Positions 1 through 12,501 are shown, counted from the first letter of the stretch. The stretch is 64,000 bases of DNA from Trichuris trichiura (GCA_037903355.1 JBAJFE010000011.1:372001-436000); one strand, 5' to 3'. The notes: a model not told the origin generated them from the sequence alone. Made by a program: numbers and translations.

Positions 1-641
1 GTGATTCCTAAAGCTGCTCCTCCGCAAGGCGTCACAGCTGGTCCCAATCCAAGAAGTCGATTAGCAAAATGGAACCTCAACGCCTCAAGACGAATTCTGT
101 GCGCCGTGTTCCTGCGTCGCAACTTCCCAGTGCTACTTCCAATGAATGCGTCCTCACAAGACGGATCCACCATCCAATAGTTGCCCTTACCAGGGTCATC
201 GTAATGGCGTGGTACCTTGATGAAGCATTTGTTCAAGCTTAAGTTGTGCCGAATGCTATTTTGCCAGCCTTGCTTGTTTTCCCTGTAATAAGGGAAATTC
301 TTGATGATAAATTCATATATGCCGCTGAGGGTAAGCCTTTTCTCGGGGCTTTGACGAATGGCCATCATGATAAGAGCATTGTAGCTGAACGGCGGCTTTT
401 CGCATTTGCTTTCCGCGCTTTCTTGTCTGCTTGGAGAATCGTCATTCGACTTGAGGGTTTCACTGGTTTTCTGTTCAATCTCCACCGGTTGGTCAGGACC
501 ACTGTTGTTCCCGCCGCTGCTGCTGCTGCATGGCGCTGGTGGATCGCTGACCTCAACAGGTCTTCTCTCTTCATTTGTACTTTTTGACGACATGTCGCTG
601 CTGTAGCAGCATTCCTTAGCGGCCACAATTTCGGGAAACAT
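1..641 (-). CDS. foxG: FoxG-type forkhead transcription factor (5' part, runs off window)
   Basis: Sequence-specific nuclear transcription factor. Read on the minus strand, one open exon runs from ATG 641 to the window edge. An acidic, Ser-rich N-terminus with a run of Ser and Gly is followed from about base 400 by a complete forkhead domain. It starts [20 protein letters not shown], continues through helix 3 ([15 protein letters not shown]) and wing motifs ([13 protein letters not shown]), and ends in a basic KLRRRNT stretch. This combination is typical of FoxG (vertebrate BF-1, fly sloppy-paired, nematode fkh-2) rather than other Fox classes. The start is uncertain: an in-frame ATG at 698 would add 19 residues, but a good acceptor-like motif (catttgcag) lies directly before ATG 641, so a 5' intron is possible. 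The C-terminal part is outside the window. The family assignment is strong; the symbol rests on motif memory only. Confidence 0.9.
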   Translation of the reverse strand, partial: MFPEIVAAKECCYSSDMSSKSTNEERRPVEVSDPPAPCSSSSGGNNSGPDQPVEIEQKTSETLKSNDDSPSRQESAESKCEKPPFSYNALIMMAIRQSPEKRLTLSGIYEFIIKNFPYYRENKQGWQNSIRHNLSLNKCFIKVPRHYDDPGKGNYWMVDPSCEDAFIGSSTGKLRRRNTAHRIRLEALRFHFANRLLGLGPAVTPCGGAALGI

Positions 642-3600
642 ACTGCAAATGTCGAAACGTCGTCCCCTGAGCTTTACCTTGTTGCCACCTTGTTCCATGT
701 TGATAAGCCGCTGCTTGTGCACAGCGACAAGTCGGGACTGTTGGTGGCCAATTCTGGATAAAAGAAGCGTGTTGCCAAAATCTGCAAGTGAAATGACAAG
801 TCGTCAGCCTTTGCCAATTGGTCGACCTGTCGGCAAGACCTGAAATGAAACCAATGAATGCCGAGCACGTTGGCCCCCTTTGCTTGTCTCGGCCAAAGCG
901 GTGCGCCATCTGTTGTTGGTCGGCGTCATCATGCCAACATGGCGTGTACGGTAATGAAGTGGCTAGTAGTATTTATCGTTGTTGGAATCAGCGATTACGA
1001 GTCGTTTGCAAACAGGTCCCCTTCCGGTGGTGGCACGATTCGATTGGTTGTTTGAACGGTGGCAACAATCGTCCATTCTTGGACAGCCACTTAGCTCGGT
1101 TGCTCCTATTACCGTCGGAACCGGTGGTCCACCCATTGAGGACGAAAAAAAGTCAATCGACATGGGACAACGACTTGCCGTCGCGGCCAACAAAATTTAA
1201 CGACCACTTTTTCCCATCGACGGCCAAAATGGTTCAGCCCGTTCTATCCTTTCGAAGCGCAACGATGGTCAGACTGCTCGTTGCTTTAGGCTATTGCAGC
1301 AGCCGTTTCAACTGACCAAAGCAGTAAGGCTGCACTGGCTGAGCAGATTGTCAAAAAGGAGCAAACTTAAAGGAGAGACCATTTGCCGACACTAAATGGG
1401 TCAATTTCTTTTGTCCTCTCAGTTTACTGTAAAGGATACATCCCGCTTGGCTGATGCGCAACAAATGAGCGATTTTTAAAAGAATGGGCACTACTCTTTC
1501 TTTCTTATTTGGTATGCTCAATGAATTTGCCACTTCTGCCACTCGGTACGCCCACACAACTTGTAAAGACGTTACGATCGGAGGATCTTTTTTCATACGC
1601 GCCGAGTGCCAGCTGTTGAGCCTGTAGATGGGATATTGTCTAGCAACGTAAGCGCGGTTATTTTTCAAATTAAGTTCTTTACCTGAGAAAGCTCATTAAC
1701 AAAATATTTCTAAGTTATGGGAATTTGTGAAAGTATAATGACCATCTCACCTTTGGTTTCCAAAGTGTCAAGATCGTGGGACAACTTGTTCAGCACCGAG
1801 GATCCCTAGGCAATCTCTATTTCTCTTTCTTCTTTTCTTGCGCACGCTCGCTCTGCGAGTTTGTTCAGGAAATGACGTATTTCTCTCTTTCTCTTTCTAT
1901 ACAAGCTCGTCTAAGAACGAGGTGCAAAGAAGCAATATTTGTTGCTGTTTATTACGACTCAATTCATCACCGGAACGCGCAACAAGCGTTGACAGGAACA
2001 GTGAACGCTGAGTTGCAACGGTAAACAATGAGGGAGGCCTTCCATTAAAGCCTCACGGTTGGTTGGGACGTTAAGAGCGCAGCATTGGTGCCCGTAGATT
2101 GCGGGGCAGCTGTTCTCCCCTCCTTTAAGCCCAACTGTCGCTGATGGATTAACTGGTCGTTATCTGCGGTGAAAATCATCGACGCGGTTAATCTTCGAGT
2201 TGAAATAACATTTCGTAAAGTTTTCACATAAACACGCTGCCACTCTCGTAAACTGCTCAACCCTTGTCAACGCTTGTGCACGGCCTCCTAAAGCGATGCT
2301 GCCGGAGCGGCAGCCGCACGACAGCCGCCCCATCGAGACCAGACGAGATGCAACAATCGACTTGTCAGAAATAGAGAGGGAGGCAAGCTGATCAGGTGGA
2401 TCGGTCTTGTCAACCGGAAGTCAAAACCATGTCCTTTGCCTACGTATACACAAACAATGTTAGCCCTTTATTTCCAACGAACAATAATCATTTGAGAGGC
2501 GGTCGTATGCCGATCGAAAGGTCGCTTTTTCCTACTGCCTGGACAACGAGCACCCGACGGCGCGGTGGGATGTCAATTATTAGGGTGATAATGGCCCAAT
2601 GAGTTAATGGTGCCCATTAGCGACGCTAACAGAAATAGTATCAAATTTCGTCGTTCGCTTACCTGCTCGCCGTAAGGTATCCTCTGTCTACGACAAGCTA
2701 TAGCCGGCTGCTGCCGAAATTGTACAAAGAGAGCGCTGGCCGTCGCCTTCGAATCGCCTGCGCAAGCAGAGCGCCCAAAAAGAGTCGATTGTTCCTGTTG
2801 TTCGGTTGATCAGGTCGCGACGGCTTCGCGCAATCCGCATATACACAAGCAGCTCTATTTATGTGCCCAACTGGATTTGCTTTGTAGACAAACAAAAGCG
2901 TTGACAGTTGGCAAACTTGACAAAGAGTTGTCGTTGGATAAGTTGGTCGACGCTTGACGCATTGTAAAGCTAAATCCAGTTGAGCGGCTAATCCTCACCT
3001 CGGTAACGCGCTTAAGCTGCGCGAGATGGCGACATCGCCAAAAGTGGCATCCTCTTATCGAGACGACGACGAGTTGGAATGCTTATTTAATAAGTTCGGT
3101 CGTACGCGCGACATTAATGAAAGCCGATAAGCCAAAGAAGACAGTCGCTCCACACTGCCCTGAGCTTTATTGTCCATTAAGGACGTGGAGCTGGCTGGCT
3201 GCAAACAGTCTTATTAATGGCTCGTTCAAGTTCTTTTTCTTCAAACTCTAATGAATGAGAGAACGATAAGGGACATTACTGAATGGCCATAGAACTCTGT
3301 GCGAGATAGCCTACGCAATAATCGGCTTAAAGTTTGAACAGTAATGAAAGTTTTTTTCATCGCTTCTCCATTAAGCAACTAAGGTGAGTATTGGCGGACG
3401 AGCAGAGGTGAAAAGGTAGCAGTGGAATATGCAAATTTTCCACTCGCCCCGTCGGGAGCTTCGTTGGATTGTTTGTCTATTTTCAAACGACAAAGTGCAA
3501 ATGGAGCGCTAAACTGACGCTCAATGGCCAATTGAGGAATGCACAATGGCCGTGGAAATCCGGCGCGCGTTGGCTTGGCAATGTCCCTATGTAAACATGG

Positions 3601-5993
3601 TCATTCTTGAATTTGTCATGAGAACAAACGATCCCATCTCCTCGCAACTAGTCATTGGCGTACAGAGTATAGGAAAACAGTTAGGAACCGCCGAACGGTG
3701 AAGAGCACTGCACGCTCGTTGAAGCTCTGTTGCAAGTGGCCACCTGTGAAGCTAAGGTTTGCCGCCCGCCGCCTTTCCTGCATATTAGTCAAAGTAATTG
3801 AAGTCACGTAATTTTGCGTAATGGAGTTTTGAGATCGCCCAAAATCTATTCCAGTATTGGGGGCCTTCCATCGGGCCGGTCGGGAAGGAATGGAAAACAA
3901 CGCAGCAGCTGTTGTCGAAGAAAAATGTTTCTACTATATGCCGCTTTTGCCGCGCTCGCGGTCTTTCAGCCTAAGCTAGCTGCTTTCCACGTGCGCGCCC
4001 TGTGCATCTCGCATGAAATTGAACATCAGCTGGTGCGCACCGTTGGTATGGGCTCCTTCGGCAGGACGCGATGACAAATAACAAAGATGACGAATGTTCA
4101 AGTTGAAAGCACTCATTCGTCGACATTGTTTTCAGTCGCTGAATCTCGTCGACTTTTTTGCTCCCCGTCGCAAAATGTAGAAACAATCTCCTAATTTGCA
4201 TATTAAGGCTTTTCGACGAAGTTAAACTTTGCTTGCGGGTGTTTTTTTTAAAAAAAGTTAGCGTATCCCAGTTGCGTTCGCTTCTAATACATTTTTGCCT
4301 TTTCCGGTCCGAAGAATAATCGCGAGTTGTAGAGCAGCGCAGCGCGGCGATGTCGTTTTTGAAAAATCGAAATGTACGCCACCTTTTCAATATATAGGCG
4401 ACCGTCGCGCTTGAATTATTTTGTCAGTTAGCGTTGCTACTTTTTCGGCGGGAAAAAACCGCCACTTTTCGAATGTCTCTAACCTTTGTTTCTTGCATAC
4501 TTTTTCCGGGGCAGAAGTTGGGCTTATGCGAATTATCAAAGCGAGCGTGCGCGGGCATGTTTAACCTGCGCGACCGGGCGACACCGTGACTCGTTAGCGA
4601 TTTGTTTAGCGTTAAGATTAAGCGACCAATTCCGGATGACCTATTTTGGAAAATGACGACTATGCAACTTGCTACGTCATTGTACAACTTTCTTCCGCCG
4701 TTCGGCATACATAATCGTTTCCTTATTTCCCGCTACCACACAGAGGAGGCGCAGCGGTCAATCTTAAATTCCTTTGCACATTTAACAGTCGTTGCGCAAC
4801 TGCCTTTCCTACTCCCGCCAAAGGGCAAAGTCTTATTGACCGCGTAGAAACAGAAATGTAGTACGTTGATGCAGAGGAGATTTTAGTCTTTGCAACTCAG
4901 CGATGGACAACCAATTAAGGCGCTTGCCATCCTCTAACGTAACTGATCCGATTGACTTATCGTTCCGACTCTTCTGAGAACTAAACTTATACTTGCGCGC
5001 CTATAATCCATTACAAACAGACTACGGCGATTTGAACTATGCAAATTTAGTCTATCTATAATCATCCGAAGCGTAGGAGGTGACTTAAAGCTAAGCACTA
5101 AGTTTGCTATAGCATTCAAAATGGCGCGCGCCTTATTTAGCCATCATAGCTTTCACGAATAGTTCATAGAGATTGCGTGCATCCATATAAGGGGCTGGTC
5201 GAAGCTGGCAGCCATACTTTTTTGTCCGCAAAGGTGGTCATCTTAAGAATTGACGAATTTTTGCATCAAACCACCTGAGTGCCTTTGTCATTGTTGCTAA
5301 GGGACAATGTGTGCAAATTGCACCCATTGTGCGAGCAAAAGACTTGCGTGCAAGTTGGGTCTTGGCGAGCTGAGCGCCTTTGCAAAAGACGATTAGCACT
5401 TCTTCTTCTTCTCGTTCATTTAAGCCAGCGTAGAGGGAGGCGGACCGTTTGTTTTTTATGGAAGTAAGTTGTTGTCATTTCGTAGGAAAATACAGCTTCA
5501 CGCCTTCTTATCGGCGCGCGTAACGTACACGCGGTCGGGTTTGCGAGCAAAATTCAAAATTCTTACCTTTTCAAGAATATTTTTTATTTAAACCGCCACC
5601 ATGCATCCATCGTAACGTGAGCTTTCTGGTATACGCATAACGCTAACAACACAAAGTTGAAAATAGCATCGTTACAGCTGATGCTGTTTCGGAATATTCC
5701 TCATTTCGTCTGCAAATAAATCGCTACTCGGGACAGCTGAAGGCATTCAACTGCTGTCGACTAGTGTTTGATCACTTCGCGATGCGTTCAAAACAACCGA
5801 CCGCCAAATGGCATGCGAAAAACAGTAGCTTCCAGGAATGTCGCGTGGTGATTGCATGCTTGGCTGGGCGCGCTTTGGTGGACGGACAAGAAAAGTTTAC
5901 TTTTGGCGCCTCAACGTCCAAAAGGCGTCCAAGGGTCGATTAAGGCTACGATGGCAATTTACGCTAAGCAAAGAAGGAGGCAAAGCGGAACGC
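642..5993. other. Intergenic region upstream of the forkhead gene, no gene recognised
   Basis: About 5.3 kb without an ORF I can defend. The longest frames (165 aa at 818-1315, 139 aa at 3971-4390) have no recognisable motif or splice context and no bias away from shadow frames. The part next to 641 presumably carries the forkhead promoter and possibly a 5' UTR exon. A pyrimidine-rich stretch lies at about 1818-1900. No repeat longer than small hairpins was noticed. Confidence 0.5.
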
Positions 5994-6588
5994 TTAAATC
6001 GACTGGTCAATTCTCGTTGGTCCAATAGTTTCTTCCGTACATTTAAGTACCACTCCGCTAGGAATGATACGGCATAAGCGACCACCGCCGATCCATCGAT
6101 GGCAAGGAAATCGAAATGTCGTCTGCAAAACAATGTCGCTCACTTCCACATATTCCAGGTACCACGACGACCATATCCCTAATAAAGCCCTTCTGTATTA
6201 TATGTATATTGCAATGCTAGGAAAGGAGATTTGCACGCGACGCTCTTTAGCAAGTAGAAAAAAATGTGGAACGCTCGTTTCTATTTAAGGCTTAAAACTG
6301 AATTCAAAAAACGGAAAGTATAATTGTACAGCTCTTCTTCTTCTTCTTCTTACCGGTGTTGTCATGACGAACGTTGAGTTTTCTCAACCTGCCGCAGCAC
6401 TTTCTTTGAGCAAATACAAACTGGTCCGTTTTGTTGCGTTCGAACTTGTTTCTGTGATGTTTTGAATTTTTTAATTGCCACTCCTCCGACTCAAAGTCGT
6501 CGCCGATCATTCGCAAGTAGACGTTGGAGTCGGTACCGGCGCCCAGAAGGTCACCGGTCTTCACCGTGATCAGGTAGTCGGTTAGCAT
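5994..6588 (-). CDS. PLAT (LH2) domain protein, two exons
   Basis: Two minus-strand exons join into one almost complete PLAT/LH2 beta-sandwich domain. Exon A (6588-6354) reads YLITVKTGDLLGAGTDSNVY, then NKFERNKTDQF and RKLNVRHDNTG. Exon B (6178-5994) reads GIWSSWYLEYVEVSD, then FRFPCHRWIGGG, and stops at 5994. The donor (g|gtaaga) and acceptor (tttattag|gg) join in matching phase within the HDNTG/IWSSW segment, exactly where PLAT domains have these residues. PLAT domains bind membranes, lipids or protein partners and occur in LOXHD1, polycystin-1 and lipoxygenases; the sequence is closest in style to LOXHD1 repeats. Using ATG 6588 gives a 139 aa protein that is a PLAT domain and little else. 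A possible acceptor (ctacaag) just upstream of exon A means there may be 5' exons I could not find, so a fragment of a larger gene cannot be excluded. Confidence 0.6.
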
Positions 6589-9500
6589 TGGTTCAAAGAG
6601 AAAAATACCTTGTAGAGAGAGAGGCACCAACGCTAACAGCCTTGACAGTCTCGGTCAGCTGATCTGCTGCGGAAGAGTTTTAACGTGCCACGCAAGAAGA
6701 TGAGGTAGACAACGACAACCAAGTCAACCGTTACACACACGCTAAGGACGTTACACTTAAATGGCCAACAGGATTTTCCAGTTTGCCGCATCTTCCAGCG
6801 AGCGACATCTTTTGTTTGGAGACCTAATTTTGATTGCCTTAAAATGGACAATCGCTTCGTGGCGGAGGTGCCTTCCGGCATGAATGAAACGCTTTTTTTA
6901 AATGTCAAAATTATTGACCAGCTCAGTTCGCCCACGCTTTTGTTGCGAAAAGTGTGGCTGTTGGAATGTGACTGGCAAATGAGAACGGCTAAGGAGACGC
7001 AGACGCCTACACATTGTAGGCTACTTTGGGCTGGGGCAAAGTCATCAAGAAATCTTTTGAAGGTATAACTTTTTGGTACGGAACCGCAGCTCTTCATGTT
7101 TGAATTGTTTGTTCGTAAGGAGTTTGTCCCGTTGGAAAATACAAAACTTTTAATGGAAGGCCGTCGTCACTTTCGGCCCGCGCGCGATTCCGTCCTCAGC
7201 GGTACTAAAGATTAATACCTAAAACTCCGTAAGAGCAAACAGTTCAAACATTAATCTTTAGTACCACTGAGGACGGGGTCACGCGCGGCTCGAAAGCGAC
7301 GGTCTTCCATTAAACGTTTTGTATTTTTCAACGGGACAAATTCCGTACGAACAAACAATTCAAACATCAACCAATATGTAACCATTGAAGCTCGAGTGAA
7401 AGTTATCGTTTTTTGCCTGAATATATCCTATCGAGTTGGCGTTTTCAAAAATTTCCCGTTTCATAATGACGACGTAGAATGAATACAATGCTAGGTTTTA
7501 CAAAAGATGTTTCGCAATTCATCTCGGTGCAAAGTACGTCTATTTCTTGTCAATCATATTGTAGCGTAAGATCACTGTTGTTGGAAATGCATTGTCCCGG
7601 TGGAGAAGCCTTTGAAGTAGAAGCATCGCAGCGCGTCAAATGGAAAAAGAAAAAATGCGCATTGCATTTTGGTTTAATTAGCATCTCAGCCTAACCACGC
7701 CGACGAATGGTCGAATGAGTATGGAACCTTTTCTTTTTGATCAATTGTCGCCGACTCTCTATTCAGCAAAAAGGTAGCGAGATAATTTAAGCAGCCAAAT
7801 TTGCATGCAAAACCTAATTTGGCGAACGTCCTTTTTTTGCCGACGGCGTCCGTGTAATTACTTTGCCAAGTTGGTTTGTAGATTCTCTGTTGAGCAAACA
7901 AGTGTTGCATGGACAAATTAAAAGGTAAAAAAGCGCAACGATGGTCGGCTGTTAACACTTGGCAGCTTTCAATAGTGAAAAGACAATGTTTACATTTAAG
8001 CGAAAACAGCCAGCAAGCTAATTGGTTCTTGGCAGCTCCGCGCTCAGGTGAACAATGGGACACTTCGACCTGGCAAAATATTTTTCTTGTTCAACCTCAT
8101 CAGCACCACTACTATTCAACTAAGATTATTCATTCAATTATGATGGTGTCGCTTTGAGCTGAAAATTCGAAGTCCATTAGTCCGACTAAGGGTACTTATA
8201 AACGAACGATGTTTAATGGAAGAAACAAAATCTCATATGCGCAAACGACAGAGAGTTAGTATTAGTGAGGTGATGTATGTAAATGTGAACGCTGTAGATG
8301 ACCATAACGAGGCTTAAAGCCAAGCTTTGGTGGATTCAGTGAGACCATTGTTTGGGTAACGTTAATGGCTGCTTGAAAGTAGATTATCCTCATTCCAAGA
8401 TTCAACAGAGCGCAAATGTACAATCGCCTTTCAAGGTAAAAAAAACTAAATTATAAATAAACCAACAAAGAGTAAATATTAACAATAGTACACGCACGAC
8501 TAGCTTTACTGTTAAACTTGTTGTTTACACTTATCAACGCTTTGTATTTCAACTTACTTGCACATTGGTATGTAACTATTTTACGCTTTGAATATTGGTT
8601 TTTTGCACGGTCACGAGAAAATGCGGTAGTTTCGAAAGCTCTGTTTAATCTATGCTGTTTGCTCTGTGGTAATAAACGTTTTTCAACTAATAAAGTGCTA
8701 AGGAAAAATTGCTTTAGTTACTGAACGCTAACAGAATGCAGGTAGTTGACTGGAAAGAGAACTACAGTACGCTTTTAAAAATTTGCTTAATTTAATTTGG
8801 CCTCCTAGCCTATAACGACCGAGTAAGGAAGCTGATGTTCATTCTAATCGTGTAAAAAAATAAGAGCAATCAAGTACGCGAAAAAATTGTGCGCCAACTG
8901 ACTTTGGAAGGAATATAATAGCAAGAAACCGCTATGCTGCAGTAGTCGAGTCTGCATAAAGTTACGCAAAGTATGAAGACTATTGCACATTAAAATCTGC
9001 TCCTAACAACTAAACAATACATTGCAGTGCCCATTAAATTCGGTTTTAAGTTGCGTCATTGAAAATGGGTCAGAAAACTGGAAATATTGGCATTTTGTGG
9101 GCGTCAAAAACTCTTACCTCAAATGATGCACCACATTTGCAACATCGTGCGCGTTGCAACTTTAGCAAAGTGTAAATTGAGCGAAAGAACGATCATGATT
9201 CAAATTTAAACAGAAAATTACCGTAGATTGATATGCAGGTAACGTACAATCACGTCCATAGTGCAATAATACGAATTCGAGCTTATGTTCAAATTTCTGT
9301 TGTCTGTGCGCGCTGGAAGAAAGAAGAAAAGGAATTTCTTTGATTAGGCAGGCAATGTGCGGAGCGAGTGGAGTTTACGTCAAGTTCTGTTGTTCTAGAT
9401 AACCGCAAGCAGCCTAAGCTTAAAAAGTAAACTAACATAATTCCAATGACCATAAAAAACTTGAGTTTAAATTTAAAATTAGCAGTAAGGTTAGTATAGG

Positions 9501-10126
9501 CTAATCGCAGCTGCTTGGGCTAATTAGAACTTCATTTCAGCTTCACCTACGGTAACAGCTGGCGTCTAATGGAAAACCCGGAAGAACACTTCGCTGGATA
9601 TTCCTCGCGGCTGCTTCGCAAAGCGTGGCTGGTAGTTAAGATAGTTAGCATACGATGTGTGCGAAAAAATGTATCATGCGACGAAATTCGCGCTTCTTTC
9701 AAATGAACTGTTTTCCAGTACGTTTTAAAGATACGGTAACTAAAATTGAATTTTCATGTTTTAAATAACCGCTAAAATTGCTTTTCGCGTTGGTGCCAAT
9801 CAACGACATCATCCAAAGGCGGTACTGGCGTGAAACAAAAAAGTAACGCGGAAAACTTGATTTTCAAGTTCAGTTAATGACAGTACGATTTTTTTATCAT
9901 ACGCCAATTTATAGCTTTGCGGTTGCCTGGCGAAGCAAAATTTTAAAATATTTGTTGAATTGTTTTCATGCAAAACAGTTGAAATTTTAAAGTCGAGATT
10001 ACTGTTTAGCCGAAATTTTAGTTGAATAACAAGCAAAGTGCGATGAAACCTGCAAACTATTGCAACGTACAGGTTGCCAAAAATGTAGGATAAAGGGCGA
10101 CTTGAAATGGTGGTCAAATTGGTGTG
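6589..10126. other. Intergenic region between PLAT and Rab4 genes
   Basis: No coding exon recognised. It contains the fold-back element at 7096-7367. ORFs of 60-154 aa on both strands (for example 6633-7097 minus and 7686-8063 minus) show no motif and are probably chance. The right part (8400-10100) is AT-rich and featureless to me. Confidence 0.4.
7096..7367. repeat. Long inverted-repeat fold-back element (MITE-like)
   Basis: Two arms of about 120 bp are reverse complements with scattered mismatches and small indels. The left arm begins atgtttgaattgtttgttcg at 7096 and the right arm ends with its complement at 7367. The short loop contains a third, partial copy of the terminal sequence (about 7226-7252, ending gttcaaacat), so the element looks like a nested or rearranged duplication. 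No transposase ORF and no obvious target-site duplication were seen. A non-autonomous DNA element is the likely identity. Confidence 0.7.
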
Positions 10127-11548
10127 ATGGTTATCATTATGATGCTTGAAACGTACAGTAAGTACAGTATTTGCTGTTTTTTTAGAAAAAGTTGTTGCTT
10201 CTTTTTGGGATGAAGTTTAGGTTCTTCCTTAATTGGCAATTTTAAACGATGATTAACAGGTTGATCTTATCAATAAACTAAGCAAATTAAACGCCTTTTC
10301 AGTGAACGTTCTTCTGTTGGCATTTCTTAGGCATTAGGTTATCTATTATGCGCAGAAAAACTGTTTTACGGCAGGAATTACTGTTTTAAAAAGTTATTTT
10401 TCCCAAAAATAAATCTTGTGACTCATGCGTTCTATTCGCTACTCTTACAAGGAATAGGTGCGTGATGCATTTTTTAGGCTTTGCTCCCCTGACACCGGTT
10501 AGCACGATATGAAAACTTTAGTCTTACAGGAAAATAATGAACATACCTTTGAGCTTACGTTAATGAAGGCAAAGCCACGTTTTTATTTTACAAGGATGAT
10601 TTGCCGCATTTTGCTTTTTTCCTTATTGTAGATTACCTGTTCAAGCTTTTGGTGATTGGAAATTCAGGCACGGGAAAATCGTGTCTTCTACATCAATTTC
10701 TGGAGCACAAGTGTGAGTATAAATGTTATTTACCCATTTTTGCCGTTCGCTTTGTGACCTTACATGGCGCATGTGTCAAAAAAATTTTTTAACGAGCGAT
10801 TGATGAACTATGCCAATCAAGTGCTTTCGTTCAAGTCAAGGCGGACGCATTGCATACAATTGGCATAGAGTTTGGATCAAAGGTGGTACGCATTCAAGAT
10901 AAGTCGGTGAAATTGCAAATTTGGGATACCGCCGGTCAGGAGCGATTTCGATCCGTTACCAGAAACTATTATCGCGGGGCAGCCGGAGCCATTTTAGTCT
11001 ATGACGTAACCAGGTTGGTCATTCATCACTTGGAGCCATTTTCCATTTTTGAAAATAAAAAATATTTGAAGTCGCGAAAGCTACAATGCCCTAACGCGTT
11101 GGCTTGCGGACGCTCTGTTGCTTGCCAGCCCGCAGATTGTGGTGGTTCTAATTGGTAACAAAAAAGATCTGGAAACGCAAAGAGAAGTCACTTACACTGA
11201 GGCCAGTCAGTTTGCCCAAGAAAATGGTACGAAGTAGAACTTTTTTTTCAAATTCTAAGAATGCGTGTAATTTTTTTCCCGCAGACATTGCCTTTTTGGA
11301 AGCTAGCGCCTTAACGGGCGAAAATGTTGAAGATGCTTTCCTTTCTTGCGCGCAATCCATTATGGCCAAAGTGGAATCCGGTACGTACATTTTTCATCCA
11401 TTTGCTTGAATGCACATTTCCCTTTTTAGGTCAAATAGACCCGGAGAAAAATGGATGCGGAGTACAGGCAGGTCATATTCAAATGAGACAACTTTATTCG
11501 TCCAGATCGTCATCCTTAATGCGTAGCTGCAAAAATTGCGCATCTTGA
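10127..11548 (+). CDS. rab-4: Rab4 small GTPase
   Basis: Rab GTPase of early and recycling endosomes. Six exons: 10127-10157, 10632-10712, 10836-11013, 11072-11226, 11285-11380 and 11430-11548; the model closes in frame at 219 aa, about the family length. Visible motifs are the P-loop GNSGTGKS, switch I region [24 protein letters not shown] and the G5 loop EASALTGEN. Rab4-specific features are [13 protein letters not shown] at the N-terminus, SRESYNAL after switch II and [10 protein letters not shown] near the C-terminus; these separate it from Rab14. The first exon is very short and ends ETY with a strong gtaagt donor; the ATG could be 10127, 10139 or 10142. The C-terminus ends CKNCAS rather than the usual CGC prenylation signal, which is odd. 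The gene is convergent with the cystatin gene. Confidence 0.93.
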
Positions 11549-11913
11549 AGCTCTCAGTTCACGTAAACATTAATGAACATGAATCTAGTCCATATTTTTA
11601 GCGCTGTATTTTTACGTGTAATAGGTGTTCATATTATTTGTCATTGATTTACGAAAGCTCTATCGCCTATGTGCTTAACCGTATTTGCCAAAAGAAAAGT
11701 CGAACGCCTTTTGTTATACTACTTCGAAGCACTTTTTCATTGTCTTAAATTCCCGTGCTTTAATTTCTCTTATCGTTGTCTTGTCTCGCATACTGCTTGG
11801 AACGATCAGCAGTAGCAGTATGCTTCTTACCGTCACCGTTTATTGGTTTAATTGCGGCAAAATGTAATATTGAAATTTGACTATAAATAAGCTAGCAAAA
11901 TTCATACATTTCT
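11549..11913. other. Tail-to-tail spacer between Rab4 and cystatin genes
   Basis: A 365 bp AT-rich interval between two convergent stop codons, presumably holding both 3' UTRs. A polyadenylation-like aataaa-type signal is visible on the plus strand near 11884. Nothing else was seen. Confidence 0.5.
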
Positions 11914-12501
11914 TCAATTTGTGCTGATCATTGCATCTTCGGACGATATTTCCGCAGTGGTATTCGCTTGAGCAGTTTTCGTTAAGTCAGAGATTGTTGC
12001 TTCTATCGATTGTTCCGTTGTTTGTAAGGAAGGTTCAATAATATCCTCGCAAGAGCCTTTCGTTGCTTTCAGTTTTCCTCGCCATTCCCATACTTTGACG
12101 GAACAGAGTTTTCGACCGCTTTCCTCTGTTTCTTCGCAATTGTTTTGTTCGTCTTTTTTCTGCAATGCAAAAATTAATGTTGCAAAAAAGTTTTCGAACC
12201 AGCTATAAACACCTACCGTATCCTTTGTGCAGTTAGTACTTGCGACGTTCAATTTCAAATGGTATACTCTTCCTTGCGCCGTCTGCGCTTGAGCGTCCTC
12301 TACGCGCAAAAGTTTTAACAGTTGATTGTCTTGAAAGTTTTTGTTTAAAAAGTTGATTCCGATGTTAGCCATTTTTTCCAATTTTTCATTGTCAACATTA
12401 GCTGGTCGCAATCCTCCAGGTATTACTTGTCCAAAGCTTGATTCAAATACTAATGCAAAGTACATTACCATTAGGCTTGTAAGCAACTCGTTCGATTCCA
12501 T
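11914..12501 (-). CDS. Secreted type-2 cystatin-like cysteine protease inhibitor
   Basis: Two exons, 12501-12217 and 12159-11914, give 176 aa. The chosen ATG starts MESNELLTSLMVMYFALVF, a plausible signal peptide; an in-frame ATG at 12528 is the alternative. The mature part has the cystatin layout: an N-terminal PGG, a helix (NVDNEKLEKMANIGINFLNK), a first-hairpin QTAQG in place of the canonical QxVxG, then paired cysteines (ASTNCTKD and KLCSVKVWEW...GSC). The second hairpin lacks the usual PW pair, keeping only a Trp. The 57 bp between the exons has perfect gtaggt...ttgcag borders but is a multiple of three and stop-free, so an unspliced message would also be translatable. A Thr/Ser-rich tail of about 40 residues follows the domain. 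Nematode cystatins inhibit papain-like and legumain-type proteases; whether this one does, given the altered hairpins, is open. Confidence 0.8.
   Translation of the reverse strand: MESNELLTSLMVMYFALVFESSFGQVIPGGLRPANVDNEKLEKMANIGINFLNKNFQDNQLLKLLRVEDAQAQTAQGRVYHLKLNVASTNCTKDTVGVYSWFENFFATLIFALQKKDEQNNCEETEESGRKLCSVKVWEWRGKLKATKGSCEDIIEPSLQTTEQSIEATISDLTKTAQANTTAEISSEDAMISTN

Noticed and set aside
818..1315. 165 aa plus-strand ORF upstream of the forkhead gene
   Set aside because: No motif, repetitive Ser/Arg/Trp composition typical of a shadow frame, no splice context.
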